Positions 25,421-35,065 of a stretch of DNA of 64,000 nt are shown here, piece after piece. The position numbers were made by a program, and so were the translations under genes. The stretch spans positions 1,582,001-1,646,000 of the forward strand of contig NZ_CP065424.1 in the NCBI RefSeq assembly GCF_017809215.1, in the 5' to 3' direction. The DNA comes from Heyndrickxia oleronia (GTDB lineage Bacteria; Bacillota; Bacilli; Bacillales; Bacillaceae_C). Below the pieces are notes generated by a model that searched no databases, was not told the DNA's origin, and worked only from the letters and a program-made list of their open reading frames with translations. The first letter of the stretch is position 1. Each line of letters opens with the position of its first letter.

Positions 25421-26689
25421 ATGATTAATTACGATGAACTTCCACATAATCAAATTCTTTGTATCGATATGAAGTCGTTTTACGCTAGCTGCAGCGCCGT
25501 AATGAGAGGATTGGATCCAATGACATGTTATCTTGCTGTAGTTGGTAACAAAGAGCAACCTGGTAGTATTGTGCTTGCTGCCTCACCACGATTAAAAAAA
25601 GAATTTGGTGTTAAATCAGCATCTTCTAGGCTTTTTAATATTCCGGATGATAAGCGAATTATAATAGAAGAGGCTAAAATGTCTTCATATTTAAAAATAT
25701 CTACAGAAATCATAAAAATCTTTAATAGGTATGCTCCAATGGAAGATATTCATGTTTATTCTGTTGATGAAAGCTTTATTAAGGTCGATGGCTTGAAAAA
25801 TCTTTTTGGTAATGCTTATACAATTGCACAGATGATCAAAGATGAGATTTACAAAAATTTTGGTTTGCCCTGCACTATTGGTATTGGACCTAATATGCTT
25901 ATGGCAAAATTAGCCTTAGATTTAGAATCTAAAAAAGTACCAAGTGGTATTGCTGTATGGACCTACGAAGATATCCCAACCAAACTATGGCCAGTGTCTC
26001 CGTTAAGTGAAATGTGGGGGATAGGGAGGAGAATGGAAAGAAATTTAAATAGAATGGGGATTTTTAATGTAGGACAATTAGCAAAGTATCCTTTGGAAAT
26101 GTTAGAAAAGAAATTTGGAATAATTGGAAACCAACTTTATCATCATGCCTGGGGAGTAGATTTATCTGATCTAGGCGCACCACTTTTACAAGGGCAAATA
26201 AGTTATGGAAAAGGACAAATACTCCTTCGTGACTATAAAGAGGAGCATGAAATTAAGGCGGTAATATTGGAAATGTGCGAGGAAGTTGCACGTAGGGCGC
26301 GATCTGCTAAAAAGGCAGGACGGACAATAAGCTTAGGCATTGGATACAGTGACTCTGATTTTGGAGGGGGATTCCATCGATCACATACTATTGATGAACC
26401 AACTAATGTTACAATGGATATTTATAATGAGTGTTTAAAGCTTTTTCATCAATTTTATGAGGGGAAAAGTGTACGTCAAATATCAATAACACTTTCAAAA
26501 ATCACAGATGATGTGACATTACAATTAAATTTATTTGAGCCTGATAAATTGAAATTACATGACTTAGGTTATGTTGTAGATAAAATAAGGGATCGCTTTG
26601 GTTCCGCAGCATTATTGAGAGCTGTATCTTTTACTGAAGCTGGAACATCACTGAAACGTTCAGCACTTGTTGGGGGGCATAAAGCATGA
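25421..26689 (+). CDS. Y-family translesion DNA polymerase (UvrX/YqjW type)
   Basis: Error-prone polymerase acting at DNA lesions. Catalytic motifs are CIDMKSFYAS and YSVDESF, with a helix-hairpin-helix region (MWGIGRRMERNLNRMGI) and a little-finger domain. A clamp-binding motif QLNLF lies near residue 367, and residues typical of the UmuC/YqjW branch follow. Length 422. Two LexA boxes upstream predict SOS induction. It overlaps the next gene by four bases. Confidence 0.92.
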   Translation: MINYDELPHNQILCIDMKSFYASCSAVMRGLDPMTCYLAVVGNKEQPGSIVLAASPRLKKEFGVKSASSRLFNIPDDKRIIIEEAKMSSYLKISTEIIKIFNRYAPMEDIHVYSVDESFIKVDGLKNLFGNAYTIAQMIKDEIYKNFGLPCTIGIGPNMLMAKLALDLESKKVPSGIAVWTYEDIPTKLWPVSPLSEMWGIGRRMERNLNRMGIFNVGQLAKYPLEMLEKKFGIIGNQLYHHAWGVDLSDLGAPLLQGQISYGKGQILLRDYKEEHEIKAVILEMCEEVARRARSAKKAGRTISLGIGYSDSDFGGGFHRSHTIDEPTNVTMDIYNECLKLFHQFYEGKSVRQISITLSKITDDVTLQLNLFEPDKLKLHDLGYVVDKIRDRFGSAALLRAVSFTEAGTSLKRSALVGGHKA

Positions 26690-27018
26690 TTCGTGACAGA
26701 GGTAATAAGAAATGGGTATCACTTATGCTCCCCGAACATATCAAGATGTTAAAGGATATGAAAGTGGATCTAAATAGACAAAGTAGACCAATGATTGATG
26801 AATACCAGGTTCAGGAGTTTGAAGAACGGATAAAGTATGCACAAGAATATAAGTTGCTGCTGGAATTCAGTATATTTGATCAGGGTTTTATAAAAAATAG
26901 TATTGGAAGAGTAATTAAATTAGATCCTTTATCCAAGCAAATTAAGATAAAGACAATGAAATCTGAATTTGAGTATATAAATTTCACCGATGTTATAGAA
27001 ATTAAGATTTTAGATTAA
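26686..27018 (+). CDS. YolD-like protein
   Basis: YolD-like proteins (PF08863) accompany Y-family polymerases in Bacillus (YqjX with YqjW) and may be functional counterparts of UmuD; their biochemistry is not established. The N-terminal region is MIRDRGNKKWVSLMLPEH, followed by the domain EFEERIKYAQEYKLLLEFSI..GRVIKLDPLSKQIKIK..INFTDVIEIK. Length 110. Its ATG overlaps the polymerase stop, so translation is coupled. Confidence 0.85.
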   Translation: MIRDRGNKKWVSLMLPEHIKMLKDMKVDLNRQSRPMIDEYQVQEFEERIKYAQEYKLLLEFSIFDQGFIKNSIGRVIKLDPLSKQIKIKTMKSEFEYINFTDVIEIKILD

Positions 27019-27044
27019 AACCGCCCGCGTGGACGGTTTATTTT
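27018..27044 (+). terminator. terminator after the SOS operon
   Basis: AAACCG and CGGTTT arms around a GC-rich loop, followed by ATTTTGTTT. Moderate strength. Confidence 0.65.
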
Positions 27045-27297
27045 GTTTCTCCATTTATTAAAATCTTTATCGCATTTATAGATCCAATAACACCTACTAC
27101 ATTATTAACTCTTAGTTTCAATGATTCATGACCATCTCGGGATAATGGACCACATGCTTTATTCTTAATGTTCTAGAATAAGAAGAAAAGCAGTATAAAA
27201 TAAATGGATCTCATCTATCCACTTATTAGAAAAGGCAGCCCGAAAAGTCCTCCAATCATTTACATGAGAATACATATTCTACAAACCTAAAAAATAC
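27041..27297 (-). other. intergenic region with a possible gene remnant
   Basis: On the minus strand a ~40-codon open piece ending at 27038 reads CGPLSRDGHESLKLRVNN, then VVGVIGSINAIKILI. The GVIGS..A..IKIL pattern resembles the C-terminal helix of MoeB/ThiF-like E1 proteins, but it has no start, and the match is short. I regard it as a weak remnant. Confidence 0.25.
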
Positions 27298-27343
27298 AAA
27301 AAGCCTAGAAAACATTGATAAATCAATGTTTTCTAGGCTTTTA
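27298..27343. terminator. terminator of rpsD
   Basis: A long, nearly perfect hairpin (AAAAGCCTAGAAAACATTGA with its complement, AAA loop) flanked by A and T runs. Confidence 0.92.
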
Positions 27344-27352
27344 AAATTACTA

Positions 27353-27955
27353 TTAACGAGAGTAGAACTCAACGATGAATGATTCGTTAATTTCTGCTGG
27401 TAATTCAGAACGTTCTGGTAAACGAGTGAAAGTACCTTCAAGTTTATCTGCATCAAAAGTAAGGTATTCAGGTACGAAGTTATTAACTTCGATTGCTTCT
27501 TTGATGATAGATAAATTGTTAGATTTTTCACGAACACCAATTGTTTGACCAGGTGCTACGCGGTAAGATGGAATATCAACACGCTTACCATTAACAAGAA
27601 TATGACCGTGGTTAACAAGCTGACGTGCTTGACGACGAGTACGTGCTAAACCTAGACGATATACAAGGTTATCTAAACGTGATTCAAGAAGAATCATGAA
27701 GTTTTCACCGTGCTTACCTTGCATTTTTCCTGCTTTTAAGTAAGTGTTATGGAATTGGCGTTCATTTACTCCATACATATGGCGAAGCTTTTGCTTCTCT
27801 TGTAATTGAAGACCATATTCAGATAATTTTTTACGTTGGTTTGGACCATGTTGTCCTGGTGCATAAGGGCGTTTTTCTAGTTCTTTACCAGTTCCGCTTA
27901 AAGAAATGCCAAGACGACGTGATAATTTCCAACTTGGACCAGTATAACGAGCCAT
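27353..27955 (-). CDS. rpsD: ribosomal protein S4
   Basis: S4 is a primary 16S rRNA-binding protein that nucleates 30S assembly. The 200-residue sequence shows the S4 N-terminal domain ([26 protein letters not shown] in outline) and the S4 RNA-binding core ([34 protein letters not shown]). GAAGGAGGAG precedes the ATG. As in B. subtilis it is a single gene with its own leader and terminator. No zinc cysteines. Confidence 0.98.
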   Translation of the reverse strand: MARYTGPSWKLSRRLGISLSGTGKELEKRPYAPGQHGPNQRKKLSEYGLQLQEKQKLRHMYGVNERQFHNTYLKAGKMQGKHGENFMILLESRLDNLVYRLGLARTRRQARQLVNHGHILVNGKRVDIPSYRVAPGQTIGVREKSNNLSIIKEAIEVNNFVPEYLTFDADKLEGTFTRLPERSELPAEINESFIVEFYSR

Positions 27956-27959
27956 TTAA

Positions 27960-28155
27960 GACTCCTCCTTCATTGTTTTTATTTTGTATAAAATAAAAAC
28001 CAGGTGTGAACAAAAATTAAGTGTATATTGTTTTCATGTACCATCGCCCTAGCAGCAGAGGGTTACGCGATACACCTCATTTTAGAAATAGAATCTAAAA
28101 CGGGAACAACATACGATCATAAAGTTGTCCGCAAAGGCTGCATTATTTTACACAA
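27960..28155 (-). promoter_or_regulatory. S4 autoregulatory leader of rpsD
   Basis: In Bacillus, S4 represses rpsD by binding a structured mRNA leader that mimics its 16S site. Between the promoter and ATG there are about 200 bases including conserved-looking GC-rich blocks (GCAGCCTTTGCGGACAAC, 3' portion CGTAACCCTCTGCTGCTAGG) and a GTTTTTATTTT hairpin just before the ribosome site. This block is the only GC-rich part of the gap. Fold not computed. Confidence 0.75.
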
Positions 28156-28160
28156 AGAGT

Positions 28161-28189
28161 ATTATATGATGGATAAATTAGAAAGTCAA
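28161..28189 (-). promoter_or_regulatory. promoter of rpsD
   Basis: On the minus strand TTGACT (28189-28184), a 17-base spacer and a perfect TATAAT (28166-28161). Confidence 0.88.
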
Positions 28190-28344
28190 GTTAGCTTGAA
28201 TAGCTTAATAATAAATTGTTAAGAAGATAATGCAAAAAAAATAGAATATAGTATAATAGTACTAGATGAAATCCGGAAATAAATAGGTATTAAGGATTAT
28301 TATTGAAATTTAAAATTTGAAATTGATTCTATAGGTGATAAAAA

Positions 28345-30204
28345 ATGAATCTAAGCGTACAAAATTTCTTATTATATTATAAATCTAGACTATTTGATTT
28401 AATGGAAGCCCCTAAAGATAAAAGAATTACTGAATGGATATCCATCCTTGTAGAGTGTTTGGAAGTCAGAAAAGCAGTTTTTTATAAGAGAAAGAAGGAA
28501 ATTAATAATCAGCTTTGTTTGGAATATACATACTCAAATGAAGAGATTGAGTATCCAAATTGTATAAATAAAGAAATAACACAGTCTTTGTTTAGTGAAT
28601 CTAATTATGTTGATCGAAAAAAGCTTGCGGAATATCGAATGCTTTTTAAAGGGTTTAATTCAGCATTTAATTTTATATATAAGGGACAAGAAGTAGGCTG
28701 TTTGTTTTTATGTAGTAATGAAGATAGTCTGAATAAATATATTGCCCCGCACCAAACTTCTTTTATATATGAGAGTGGAAAATTTATTAGTGTTTTAGAA
28801 AGCATCTCTTGTATTGTGGAAGAGGAAAAGAAATTTAAAGAATTATTTAGAGTGACTGAAACATTTCACGATTCAATGGATGTGGATGCAATTTTATATG
28901 AAATTATAAATACACTCAGAAGAGTTTTTCCACACTTTACATATACTTTACTATTGTCGAATGATACTAAACATGATAAGAATTTACCGATAAAAGAAAT
29001 TCAATTCGATGACGCAGACGAAGCTGTGATGAAATCCTTTCTAAATGGGGAAACCAATATTGTGGAAAAACCTCAGCAAAAAACGATGCTATACGCCCCA
29101 TTAAGCGGTAAACAAGGTGTTTATGGTGTATTGCAAGTAGTCACCTTTTCTTCCTTTGTTTTTCAAAATAGCGAAGTAGAATTTATTCGTTTACTTGCAA
29201 ATACTGGTGGAAGTGCATTGGAAAACGCTAAATTATATGAACAATCTCAACGATTAGTTGAGGATCTACAGTTGATTAATGAGACGTCACATCGATTAAA
29301 TTCATCAGCAAGATTAGATGAAACCTTACATTTTCTTAACTCACAAATATTAAAATCATTTCACACAAATATTACTGGATATTTTTTATTAAATGAAGAA
29401 AAAAGAACGATTTTGGATGGAAGTCATGATTTTTTTACAACATCCCAAGGTAAGGCATATCTTGATTTTGTTACAGATGTAATGATGAAAAGAAAGGAAT
29501 CAATTATTTTTAGTAATGTTAAAAAGCAAATGGAACATTTATCTCCTTATTCATCCTTAATGGCTGTACCTATGATTGAAGGGGAAACCATTAAAGGGTT
29601 CTGTGTTGTTTTAAATGAACAACCTTATTATTTTACATTTGATATGTTTAAATTATTTCAGTCTTTAATTCATCATTCAACATTAGCTGTCACCAATTCA
29701 ATGTTAAGAGAGGAATTGGAAAAGATGGTAATAACAGATCATTTGACACAACTATATGCAAAAAACTATTTAAATGATACAATCCAACGATCCATGGAGA
29801 ATGATGAAGAAGGAACATTCCTCCTATTGGATATTGACAATTTTAAGGTAGTCAATGATACATATGGACATCAAATTGGTGATGAAATCTTAATACAAGT
29901 AGCAAAATTAATTAATCAAAATATTCGTCAAACTGATATTGGGGCACGATGGGGAGGAGAAGAACTAGCAATCTATCTTCCGGGTGCACCATTGGAAGTA
30001 GGAGCTCGTGTAGCGAATAGATTAGTGAAAGCTGTCTATGAAAATACAAATCCTCAAGTGACAATCTCTTGTGGGGTTTCCTATTGGACGAGGAATAGAG
30101 AGGATCAGGTGCCGAATCTTTTTAATCGGGCTGATATTGGTTTATACCTTGCAAAAGAGTTGGGAAAGAATCAAGTAGTTGTACAAGAGATTGGTAATAA
30201 GTAG
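28345..30204 (+). CDS. dgcP: diguanylate cyclase with GAF domains
   Basis: DgcP (YtrP) makes c-di-GMP from two GTP. The N-terminal ~430 residues contain GAF-type sensor domains; the C-terminal GGDEF domain (~455-615) has the active variant GGEEL and an RQTD inhibitory site (RxxD) five residues before it, so product feedback is expected. Also present are DHLTQLYAKNYL and LLDIDNFKVVNDTYGH. Length 619. It is divergent from rpsD and precedes convergent ytsP, as in B. subtilis. Confidence 0.93.
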   Translation: MNLSVQNFLLYYKSRLFDLMEAPKDKRITEWISILVECLEVRKAVFYKRKKEINNQLCLEYTYSNEEIEYPNCINKEITQSLFSESNYVDRKKLAEYRMLFKGFNSAFNFIYKGQEVGCLFLCSNEDSLNKYIAPHQTSFIYESGKFISVLESISCIVEEEKKFKELFRVTETFHDSMDVDAILYEIINTLRRVFPHFTYTLLLSNDTKHDKNLPIKEIQFDDADEAVMKSFLNGETNIVEKPQQKTMLYAPLSGKQGVYGVLQVVTFSSFVFQNSEVEFIRLLANTGGSALENAKLYEQSQRLVEDLQLINETSHRLNSSARLDETLHFLNSQILKSFHTNITGYFLLNEEKRTILDGSHDFFTTSQGKAYLDFVTDVMMKRKESIIFSNVKKQMEHLSPYSSLMAVPMIEGETIKGFCVVLNEQPYYFTFDMFKLFQSLIHHSTLAVTNSMLREELEKMVITDHLTQLYAKNYLNDTIQRSMENDEEGTFLLLDIDNFKVVNDTYGHQIGDEILIQVAKLINQNIRQTDIGARWGGEELAIYLPGAPLEVGARVANRLVKAVYENTNPQVTISCGVSYWTRNREDQVPNLFNRADIGLYLAKELGKNQVVVQEIGNK

Positions 30205-30208
30205 TGTG

Positions 30209-30246
30209 AAAAGGAGCTTTCCAGTAACGGAAAACTCCTTTTTTCA
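30209..30246. terminator. terminator between dgcP and ytsP
   Basis: AAGGAGCTTTCC / GGAAAACTCCTT hairpin with TTTTTT, usable in both directions. Confidence 0.85.
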
Positions 30247-30263
30247 TCTATCAACAATTTAAC

Positions 30264-30743
30264 TTATAAATGTTTAACTAAAGCGTCAACAAATTCTTTT
30301 AAATGTATCTCATCAACTTCATCGAACCGATTGATTTCTGGACTATCAATATCTAATACACCGATTACTTCATTATTTTTTATAATTGGAACGACAATCT
30401 CTGACTGTGAAGCAGAGTCACAGGCAATATGGCCTGGGAATTGATTTACATCCTCGACCCTTAAAGTTTTACGTTCTTTGACCGCAGTACCACAAACACC
30501 TTTCCCAAAAGGTATCCGAACACATGCAGGGAGTCCTTGAAATGGCCCTAATACGAGCTCATTTCCCTCTACTAAATAAAAACCTACCCAATTGATTCGA
30601 TCTAAAAACTGATTCAGTAAGGCTGCTGCATTACTTAAATTTGCAATCATATTAGACTCATCTTCAATAAGTGCAGTAAGTTGCTTCTTTACTAATTGAT
30701 ATTTTTCATCTCGTGTACCTTCATAGGCTGTTGTATGAAACAT
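30264..30743 (-). CDS. ytsP: free methionine-(R)-sulfoxide reductase, GAF type (YtsP)
   Basis: This GAF-fold enzyme reduces free Met-R-O. The three expected cysteines are present: PACVRIPFGKGVCGTA (two) and HIACDSASQSEIV. Conserved WVGFYL and LGPFQGLPAC motifs match the fRMsr family. I chose the ATG at 30743 (MFHTTAYEG), which matches the known YtsP start; GTG at 30752 is possible. About 159 residues. Located as in B. subtilis between dgcP and refZ. Confidence 0.9.
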   Translation of the reverse strand: MFHTTAYEGTRDEKYQLVKKQLTALIEDESNMIANLSNAAALLNQFLDRINWVGFYLVEGNELVLGPFQGLPACVRIPFGKGVCGTAVKERKTLRVEDVNQFPGHIACDSASQSEIVVPIIKNNEVIGVLDIDSPEINRFDEVDEIHLKEFVDALVKHL

Positions 30744-30932
30744 AGTCATCACCCAATTTCAACAAATTTTTACTTAAAGCAACAAATTCTCGTTGATTAT
30801 ACAGGATATTGTCGATATTTTCTTAAAGGAAAATATTTGGATCAACAAGAAATAGTATATTAAACAGTTGAATTACTTTTAGCATAAATAGATGATTGAT
30901 TCAAGTTAAATGATTGAAATGAGGGATATCAG

Positions 30933-31565
30933 ATGGCGAAGATGTCTACAAAGGATTCGATTATTGATGCAGCCATATCATTATTTAATATTAAAGGATA
31001 TTCGGGAACATCGGTGAGAGATATTGCAAAAAAAGCAAGGGTGAATCCTGCAAATATATCCTATTATTTCGACGGAAAACAGGGCCTTCTGGAAAAATGC
31101 TTTATTCATTTTTTTGAAGCCTATCTGGCATTTTTTGAGGAAGAAGTTCAATCATTAAAATTTGATCGTCCAGAAAATTGTTTAAAAAGAGCCATCTACA
31201 AGATTTTATATTTTCAAAGTACCAATCATTTATTAGCACGATTCGTTTGGAGAGAGGTATCCATTGACTCTCAAATTGTTAGAGAAATTACCTCATCATA
31301 CTTCATGAAGGAAAGATATTTAATTAAAAAATTAATTGAAGAGATAAATGCAGGAAAAGTATTTTCGAATTCAGATATTCATTTTTTGATTATTCAACTA
31401 AGGAGTTTGTTAACCATGCCATTTCTTAATGGGCAGTACTTACGTGAGGTCTGGAATGTTTCTCCTCATGAGCGATACTTTGTTGAAAAATACTATCAGC
31501 ATCTTGATAGGTGGATTGAAGAATCACTAGTAAGTAGGAATAGTCGATTGAATATTCCTGTCTAA
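30933..31565 (+). CDS. refZ: RefZ, TetR-like division regulator
   Basis: RefZ (YttP) is a TetR-family DNA-binding protein that helps place the polar division septum during sporulation in B. subtilis by binding motifs near oriC. The N-terminal helix-turn-helix is TSVRDIAKKARVNPANISYYFDGKQGLLEKCF. Length 210; GAGGGATATC precedes the ATG. Position between ytsP and ezrA is conserved. A fragment of the repeat begins five bases after its stop codon. Confidence 0.93.
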   Translation: MAKMSTKDSIIDAAISLFNIKGYSGTSVRDIAKKARVNPANISYYFDGKQGLLEKCFIHFFEAYLAFFEEEVQSLKFDRPENCLKRAIYKILYFQSTNHLLARFVWREVSIDSQIVREITSSYFMKERYLIKKLIEEINAGKVFSNSDIHFLIIQLRSLLTMPFLNGQYLREVWNVSPHERYFVEKYYQHLDRWIEESLVSRNSRLNIPV

Positions 31566-31569
31566 TATA

Positions 31570-31600
31570 GGCTGTTTTCGTATAGTTTGTCGCTCTTTTC
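31570..31600 (+). repeat. left-end fragment of the MITE-like repeat
   Basis: GGCTGTTTTCGTATAGTTTG is identical to the left end of the intact copy at 48990. No right end is seen before the refZ terminator, so the copy is truncated. Confidence 0.75.
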
Positions 31601-31626
31601 CCAGTGAATTGGTGTATTAGTTCGTT

Positions 31627-31670
31627 AAGAGGATGATTCAGTACATAACTGGACCATCCTTCTTTTTTTT
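31627..31670 (+). terminator. terminator after refZ
   Basis: AGGATG / CATCCT arms with inner ATTCAG..CTGGAC pairing, then TTCTTTTTTTT. Confidence 0.85.
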
Positions 31671-31833
31671 ATAAATCATACAAATGAACTAGAAAGCTCT
31701 ACGAAAATTGTAAAAAATGTTTAATTTAATAGTCAAAAATTGTCGTTACATGGTATCATTAATACTACATTACATATTTAATTAATTGATTTATTAAAAA
31801 TAGATAAGTGAACGTTGGAACAGGAGGCTTACG

Positions 31834-33525
31834 ATGGAGTTAGTCATCGGCGCAATCTTAATTATTCTCATCATATTTGTAAGTGGTTATATTATTAAGA
31901 AAAAATTTTATAAAGAAATTGATCGACTTGAATCTTGGAAAATTGAAATTATGAATCGTCCCGTAATAGACGAACTAGGAAAAGTAAAACAGCTTAACAT
32001 GACCGGTGAAACCGAGGAAATGTTTGAAAGATGGAGAAAAAATTGGGATGACATTGTTGCTGTAGAACTACCTGATATTGAAGATCACCTGTTTGATTCT
32101 GAGGAATTTACGGACAAATATCGTTTTAAGTTGGCAAAGGAGTCGAATCAAAAAATAGAAGCCATTCTAACAAACATTGATGCGAAAATAGATAAAATTC
32201 TTGGGGAGTTAAATGAATTGATCGGCAGTGAGGAGTCAAATCGTGCTGAAATGGAGGAGCTCAGTGCCGAGCATAAAAAAATAAAAAAGACATTATTGAT
32301 TCAGCGCCATACATATGGAACATCAATTGATGCATTAGAAAAGAAATTAGACTCTTTATCGGAACAATTTGTTGTTTACAATGATCTTACAGCAAATGGT
32401 GATTACTTGAAGGCAAGAGAAGTAGTCATCATGCTAAAGGATGAAATTCAAACACTTACAGAAAAAATCGAAAAAATTCCAGACTTAATTACTGAGGTTA
32501 ACATCATCCCTTCACAATTAAATGAGATTGAAGAAGGATATAAAGAAATGATTGACCAAGGTTTCATATTGGATCACCTAAACATGGATAAAGAATTGGC
32601 AGAATTAAGAAAGTCGTTAGAGATCAATACGGATCTTCTTGTGAAAACAGAAGTTAAAGAAGTTGAGTCAGGAATATATGAACAAAAGGAAAAAATAGAC
32701 CTATTATATGAATTGCTAGAAAAAGAGGTTCATGAAAAGCATTTTATCATTAAAAATCGTGAAGAAACAAAGAACCAATTAGAGAGAATAAAAGAATCAA
32801 ACGAGCAAATTAAAGAGGAAGTTAATTTTGTCCAACAAAGTTATCAATTATTAGACGGAGAATTGAATACGCCTTATAGTCTGGAGAAACAATTAACAAA
32901 ATTAACGAAGAGATTTGAAGTCCTTGAAACTAAGATTACAGAAGACCATTCTGCATTTACGATTCTTGGTGCTGATTTAAGAGAAATACGTGAAGGGATA
33001 GAAAAGCTAAACCAGGATCAACACGATTTCTCATTACATTTACAAAACTTGCGAAAAGATGAATTAGAAGCACGTGATAAACTTACTGAATTAAGAAGAA
33101 AAACGAATGAGGCAACAAGGCTAATTACCAAAAGTAATATACCAGGGCTTCCAGATGATTATAAACAATTAATGGATGATGTTAATAAACATATTCAAGA
33201 TGTTTTTAAAAGCTTAAATGAAAAACCTTTGAATATTAAGGCTATACAAGATTTCTTGCAGAACGCCATTGAAGCAGTAGATGTTTTCTATAATAAATCG
33301 GTTGAAATGATTGAGACAGTCGTGTTAGTCGAGAAAGTCATACAGTATGGGAACCGCTACCGTGCAAGAAATCGAAACCTTGCAGAAGGTTTACAAAGAG
33401 CAGAGGAATATTTTAGAAGCTATGATTACTATTCAGCTTTAGAAGAAGCCGCTTCAGCAATCGAAGGTGTAGAGCCGGGAGCACTGAAACAAATTGAGGA
33501 AATGATAACTAAAGAAGAAATTTAG
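31834..33525 (+). CDS. ezrA: septation ring regulator EzrA
   Basis: EzrA is a membrane-anchored FtsZ-binding protein that prevents extra Z rings and links division to cell-wall synthesis. One N-terminal membrane helix (about 3-22) is followed by ~540 residues of coiled-coil, spectrin-like repeats rich in E/K/L. The C-terminal QNR-like patch is visible in YGNRYRARNRNLAEGL. Length 563. ACAGGAGGC precedes the ATG. It lies between refZ and nifZ as in B. subtilis, though braB is absent. Confidence 0.95.
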   Translation: MELVIGAILIILIIFVSGYIIKKKFYKEIDRLESWKIEIMNRPVIDELGKVKQLNMTGETEEMFERWRKNWDDIVAVELPDIEDHLFDSEEFTDKYRFKLAKESNQKIEAILTNIDAKIDKILGELNELIGSEESNRAEMEELSAEHKKIKKTLLIQRHTYGTSIDALEKKLDSLSEQFVVYNDLTANGDYLKAREVVIMLKDEIQTLTEKIEKIPDLITEVNIIPSQLNEIEEGYKEMIDQGFILDHLNMDKELAELRKSLEINTDLLVKTEVKEVESGIYEQKEKIDLLYELLEKEVHEKHFIIKNREETKNQLERIKESNEQIKEEVNFVQQSYQLLDGELNTPYSLEKQLTKLTKRFEVLETKITEDHSAFTILGADLREIREGIEKLNQDQHDFSLHLQNLRKDELEARDKLTELRRKTNEATRLITKSNIPGLPDDYKQLMDDVNKHIQDVFKSLNEKPLNIKAIQDFLQNAIEAVDVFYNKSVEMIETVVLVEKVIQYGNRYRARNRNLAEGLQRAEEYFRSYDYYSALEEAASAIEGVEPGALKQIEEMITKEEI

Positions 33526-33554
33526 GACGATGGCAGAGTTGCTTTCGTCTTTTT
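33524..33554 (+). terminator. terminator after ezrA
   Basis: AGGACGA and TCGTC arms overlapping the ezrA stop region, followed by TTTTT. Confidence 0.6.
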
Positions 33555-33913
33555 ACTTCTAGATAACACAGTTATAATACTAGATCTATAAAAAAGAGTT
33601 ATCCTAGATTTTCCTTGGTGAAATGTGTTAGGGAGATTAAAACTAAAACGACATAAAATGTAGGAAGTAGTTTTTTATTAGGATTCTGTTCTCAAATCTT
33701 GTTGCTATCACGAATAAATATAGGGTGAAGACCATCCTCACCCGCTTTAGTTTATTGAGAAAAGAGCTGCCAATTATACGGAAAAAATCCTTATCGAAAA
33801 AATAGTTCCAAGACCTTGTTATCATGGTGGAAGCTAATCAAGGAACTTGCGCTTTTCTCATCCTATGTTATGATTTATCATTGTTGGAATATTAAATATG
33901 AAGGTGTTAATGA
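33555..33913. other. intergenic region ezrA-nifZ
   Basis: No supported gene. A short hairpin GGGTGA..TCACCC (about 33722-33742) is present without a T run. B. subtilis has braB here; I see no remnant of it. Confidence 0.5.
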
Positions 33914-35065
33914 ATGATTTATTTTGATAATAGTGCAACAACGAAACCTTATAATGAAGTAATTGAAGCATTTGCAAAAGTTTCCCAAGAGTACTATGCA
34001 AATCCTTCTTCACTTCATAATTTTGGTGGAAAAGTCGAAACATTAGTTCATCAGGCAAGAAAGCAAATCGCTTCACTTTTACAAGTGAAGGATAATGAAA
34101 TATATTTTACTTCAGGTGGTACAGAAGGGAATAATTTAGCGATTAAAGGGACCGCTCTTCAGTATCGTTCTCGTGGGAATCATATTATTACGACAACGGT
34201 TGAGCATCCATCTGTTTATGAAGCTTGTGAGCAATTGCGCTCATTAGGTTTTGACATTACCTATTTACCTGTCAATCAAAAGGGACAGGTTGAGCTAGAT
34301 GATCTCAAATCGGCCATTAAAGATGAAACTATACTGGTCTCCATCATGCATGTTAATAATGAAATGGGTACGATCCAACCAATTGAGGAAATTGGCCAAC
34401 TTCTTAATGAATATTCTAAGATTTTGTTTCATGTTGACCATGTTCAAGGAATTGGAAAAGTCCCGTTAAACTTAAAACAAGCTCATGTGGATTTTTGTAC
34501 GATTTCTGCCCATAAATTTCATGGCTTGAAAGGGAGCGGAATTCTTTATATCCGTAATGGTGTCCGAATTTCTCCGTTATTTTCAGGAGGAAATCAAGAA
34601 AATAAAGTAAGAAGTGGTACAGAAAATGTAGGTGGAATTGTCACAATGGCAAAAGCGCTTAGATTAACTGAAGCCAATCGGAAGCAAAAACTTGAAGAAA
34701 TGATTTCAATAAGAGATTTTTTAATTTCAAGTTTAACGAAGCTTCCAACTATAAAGGTTCACACAGTCCCATCCGTTTCTGCACCCCATATTATTAATTT
34801 TTCTGCAATTGGATTAAGGGGAGAAGTAGTTGTCCATGCACTAGAGGCTGAAAAAATCTATGTATCAACGACAAGTGCATGTTCTTCTAAGCAAAAATCA
34901 ATCAGTAGGACACTTCAAGCAATAGGGGTGACTGAGGATATAGCCGAAGGCGCAGTTCGTATTAGCCTTTCGTATGAAAATACGATGGATGAAGCAAAAA
35001 TATTTATGAGTAAGTTAGAAAGTATAATTAATAAATTGAATGAAGTAATGAGGGATACACAGTGA
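33914..35065 (+). CDS. nifZ: cysteine desulfurase NifZ, sulfur donor to ThiI
   Basis: This PLP enzyme of the NifS/IscS class takes sulfur from cysteine. The PLP lysine lies in SAHKFHGLKG, an HVDHVQ motif is present, and the persulfide cysteine is in TTSACSSK. Length 383. Its stop overlaps the thiI start (ATG at 35062), and the pair serves 4-thiouridine formation in tRNA. AAGGTG precedes the ATG. Confidence 0.95.
   Translation: MIYFDNSATTKPYNEVIEAFAKVSQEYYANPSSLHNFGGKVETLVHQARKQIASLLQVKDNEIYFTSGGTEGNNLAIKGTALQYRSRGNHIITTTVEHPSVYEACEQLRSLGFDITYLPVNQKGQVELDDLKSAIKDETILVSIMHVNNEMGTIQPIEEIGQLLNEYSKILFHVDHVQGIGKVPLNLKQAHVDFCTISAHKFHGLKGSGILYIRNGVRISPLFSGGNQENKVRSGTENVGGIVTMAKALRLTEANRKQKLEEMISIRDFLISSLTKLPTIKVHTVPSVSAPHIINFSAIGLRGEVVVHALEAEKIYVSTTSACSSKQKSISRTLQAIGVTEDIAEGAVRISLSYENTMDEAKIFMSKLESIINKLNEVMRDTQ

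Noticed and set aside
28028..28222. Plus-strand 64-residue frame upstream of dgcP
   Set aside because: It is antisense to the S4 leader and promoter of rpsD; the GC-rich codons are explained by the structured leader.
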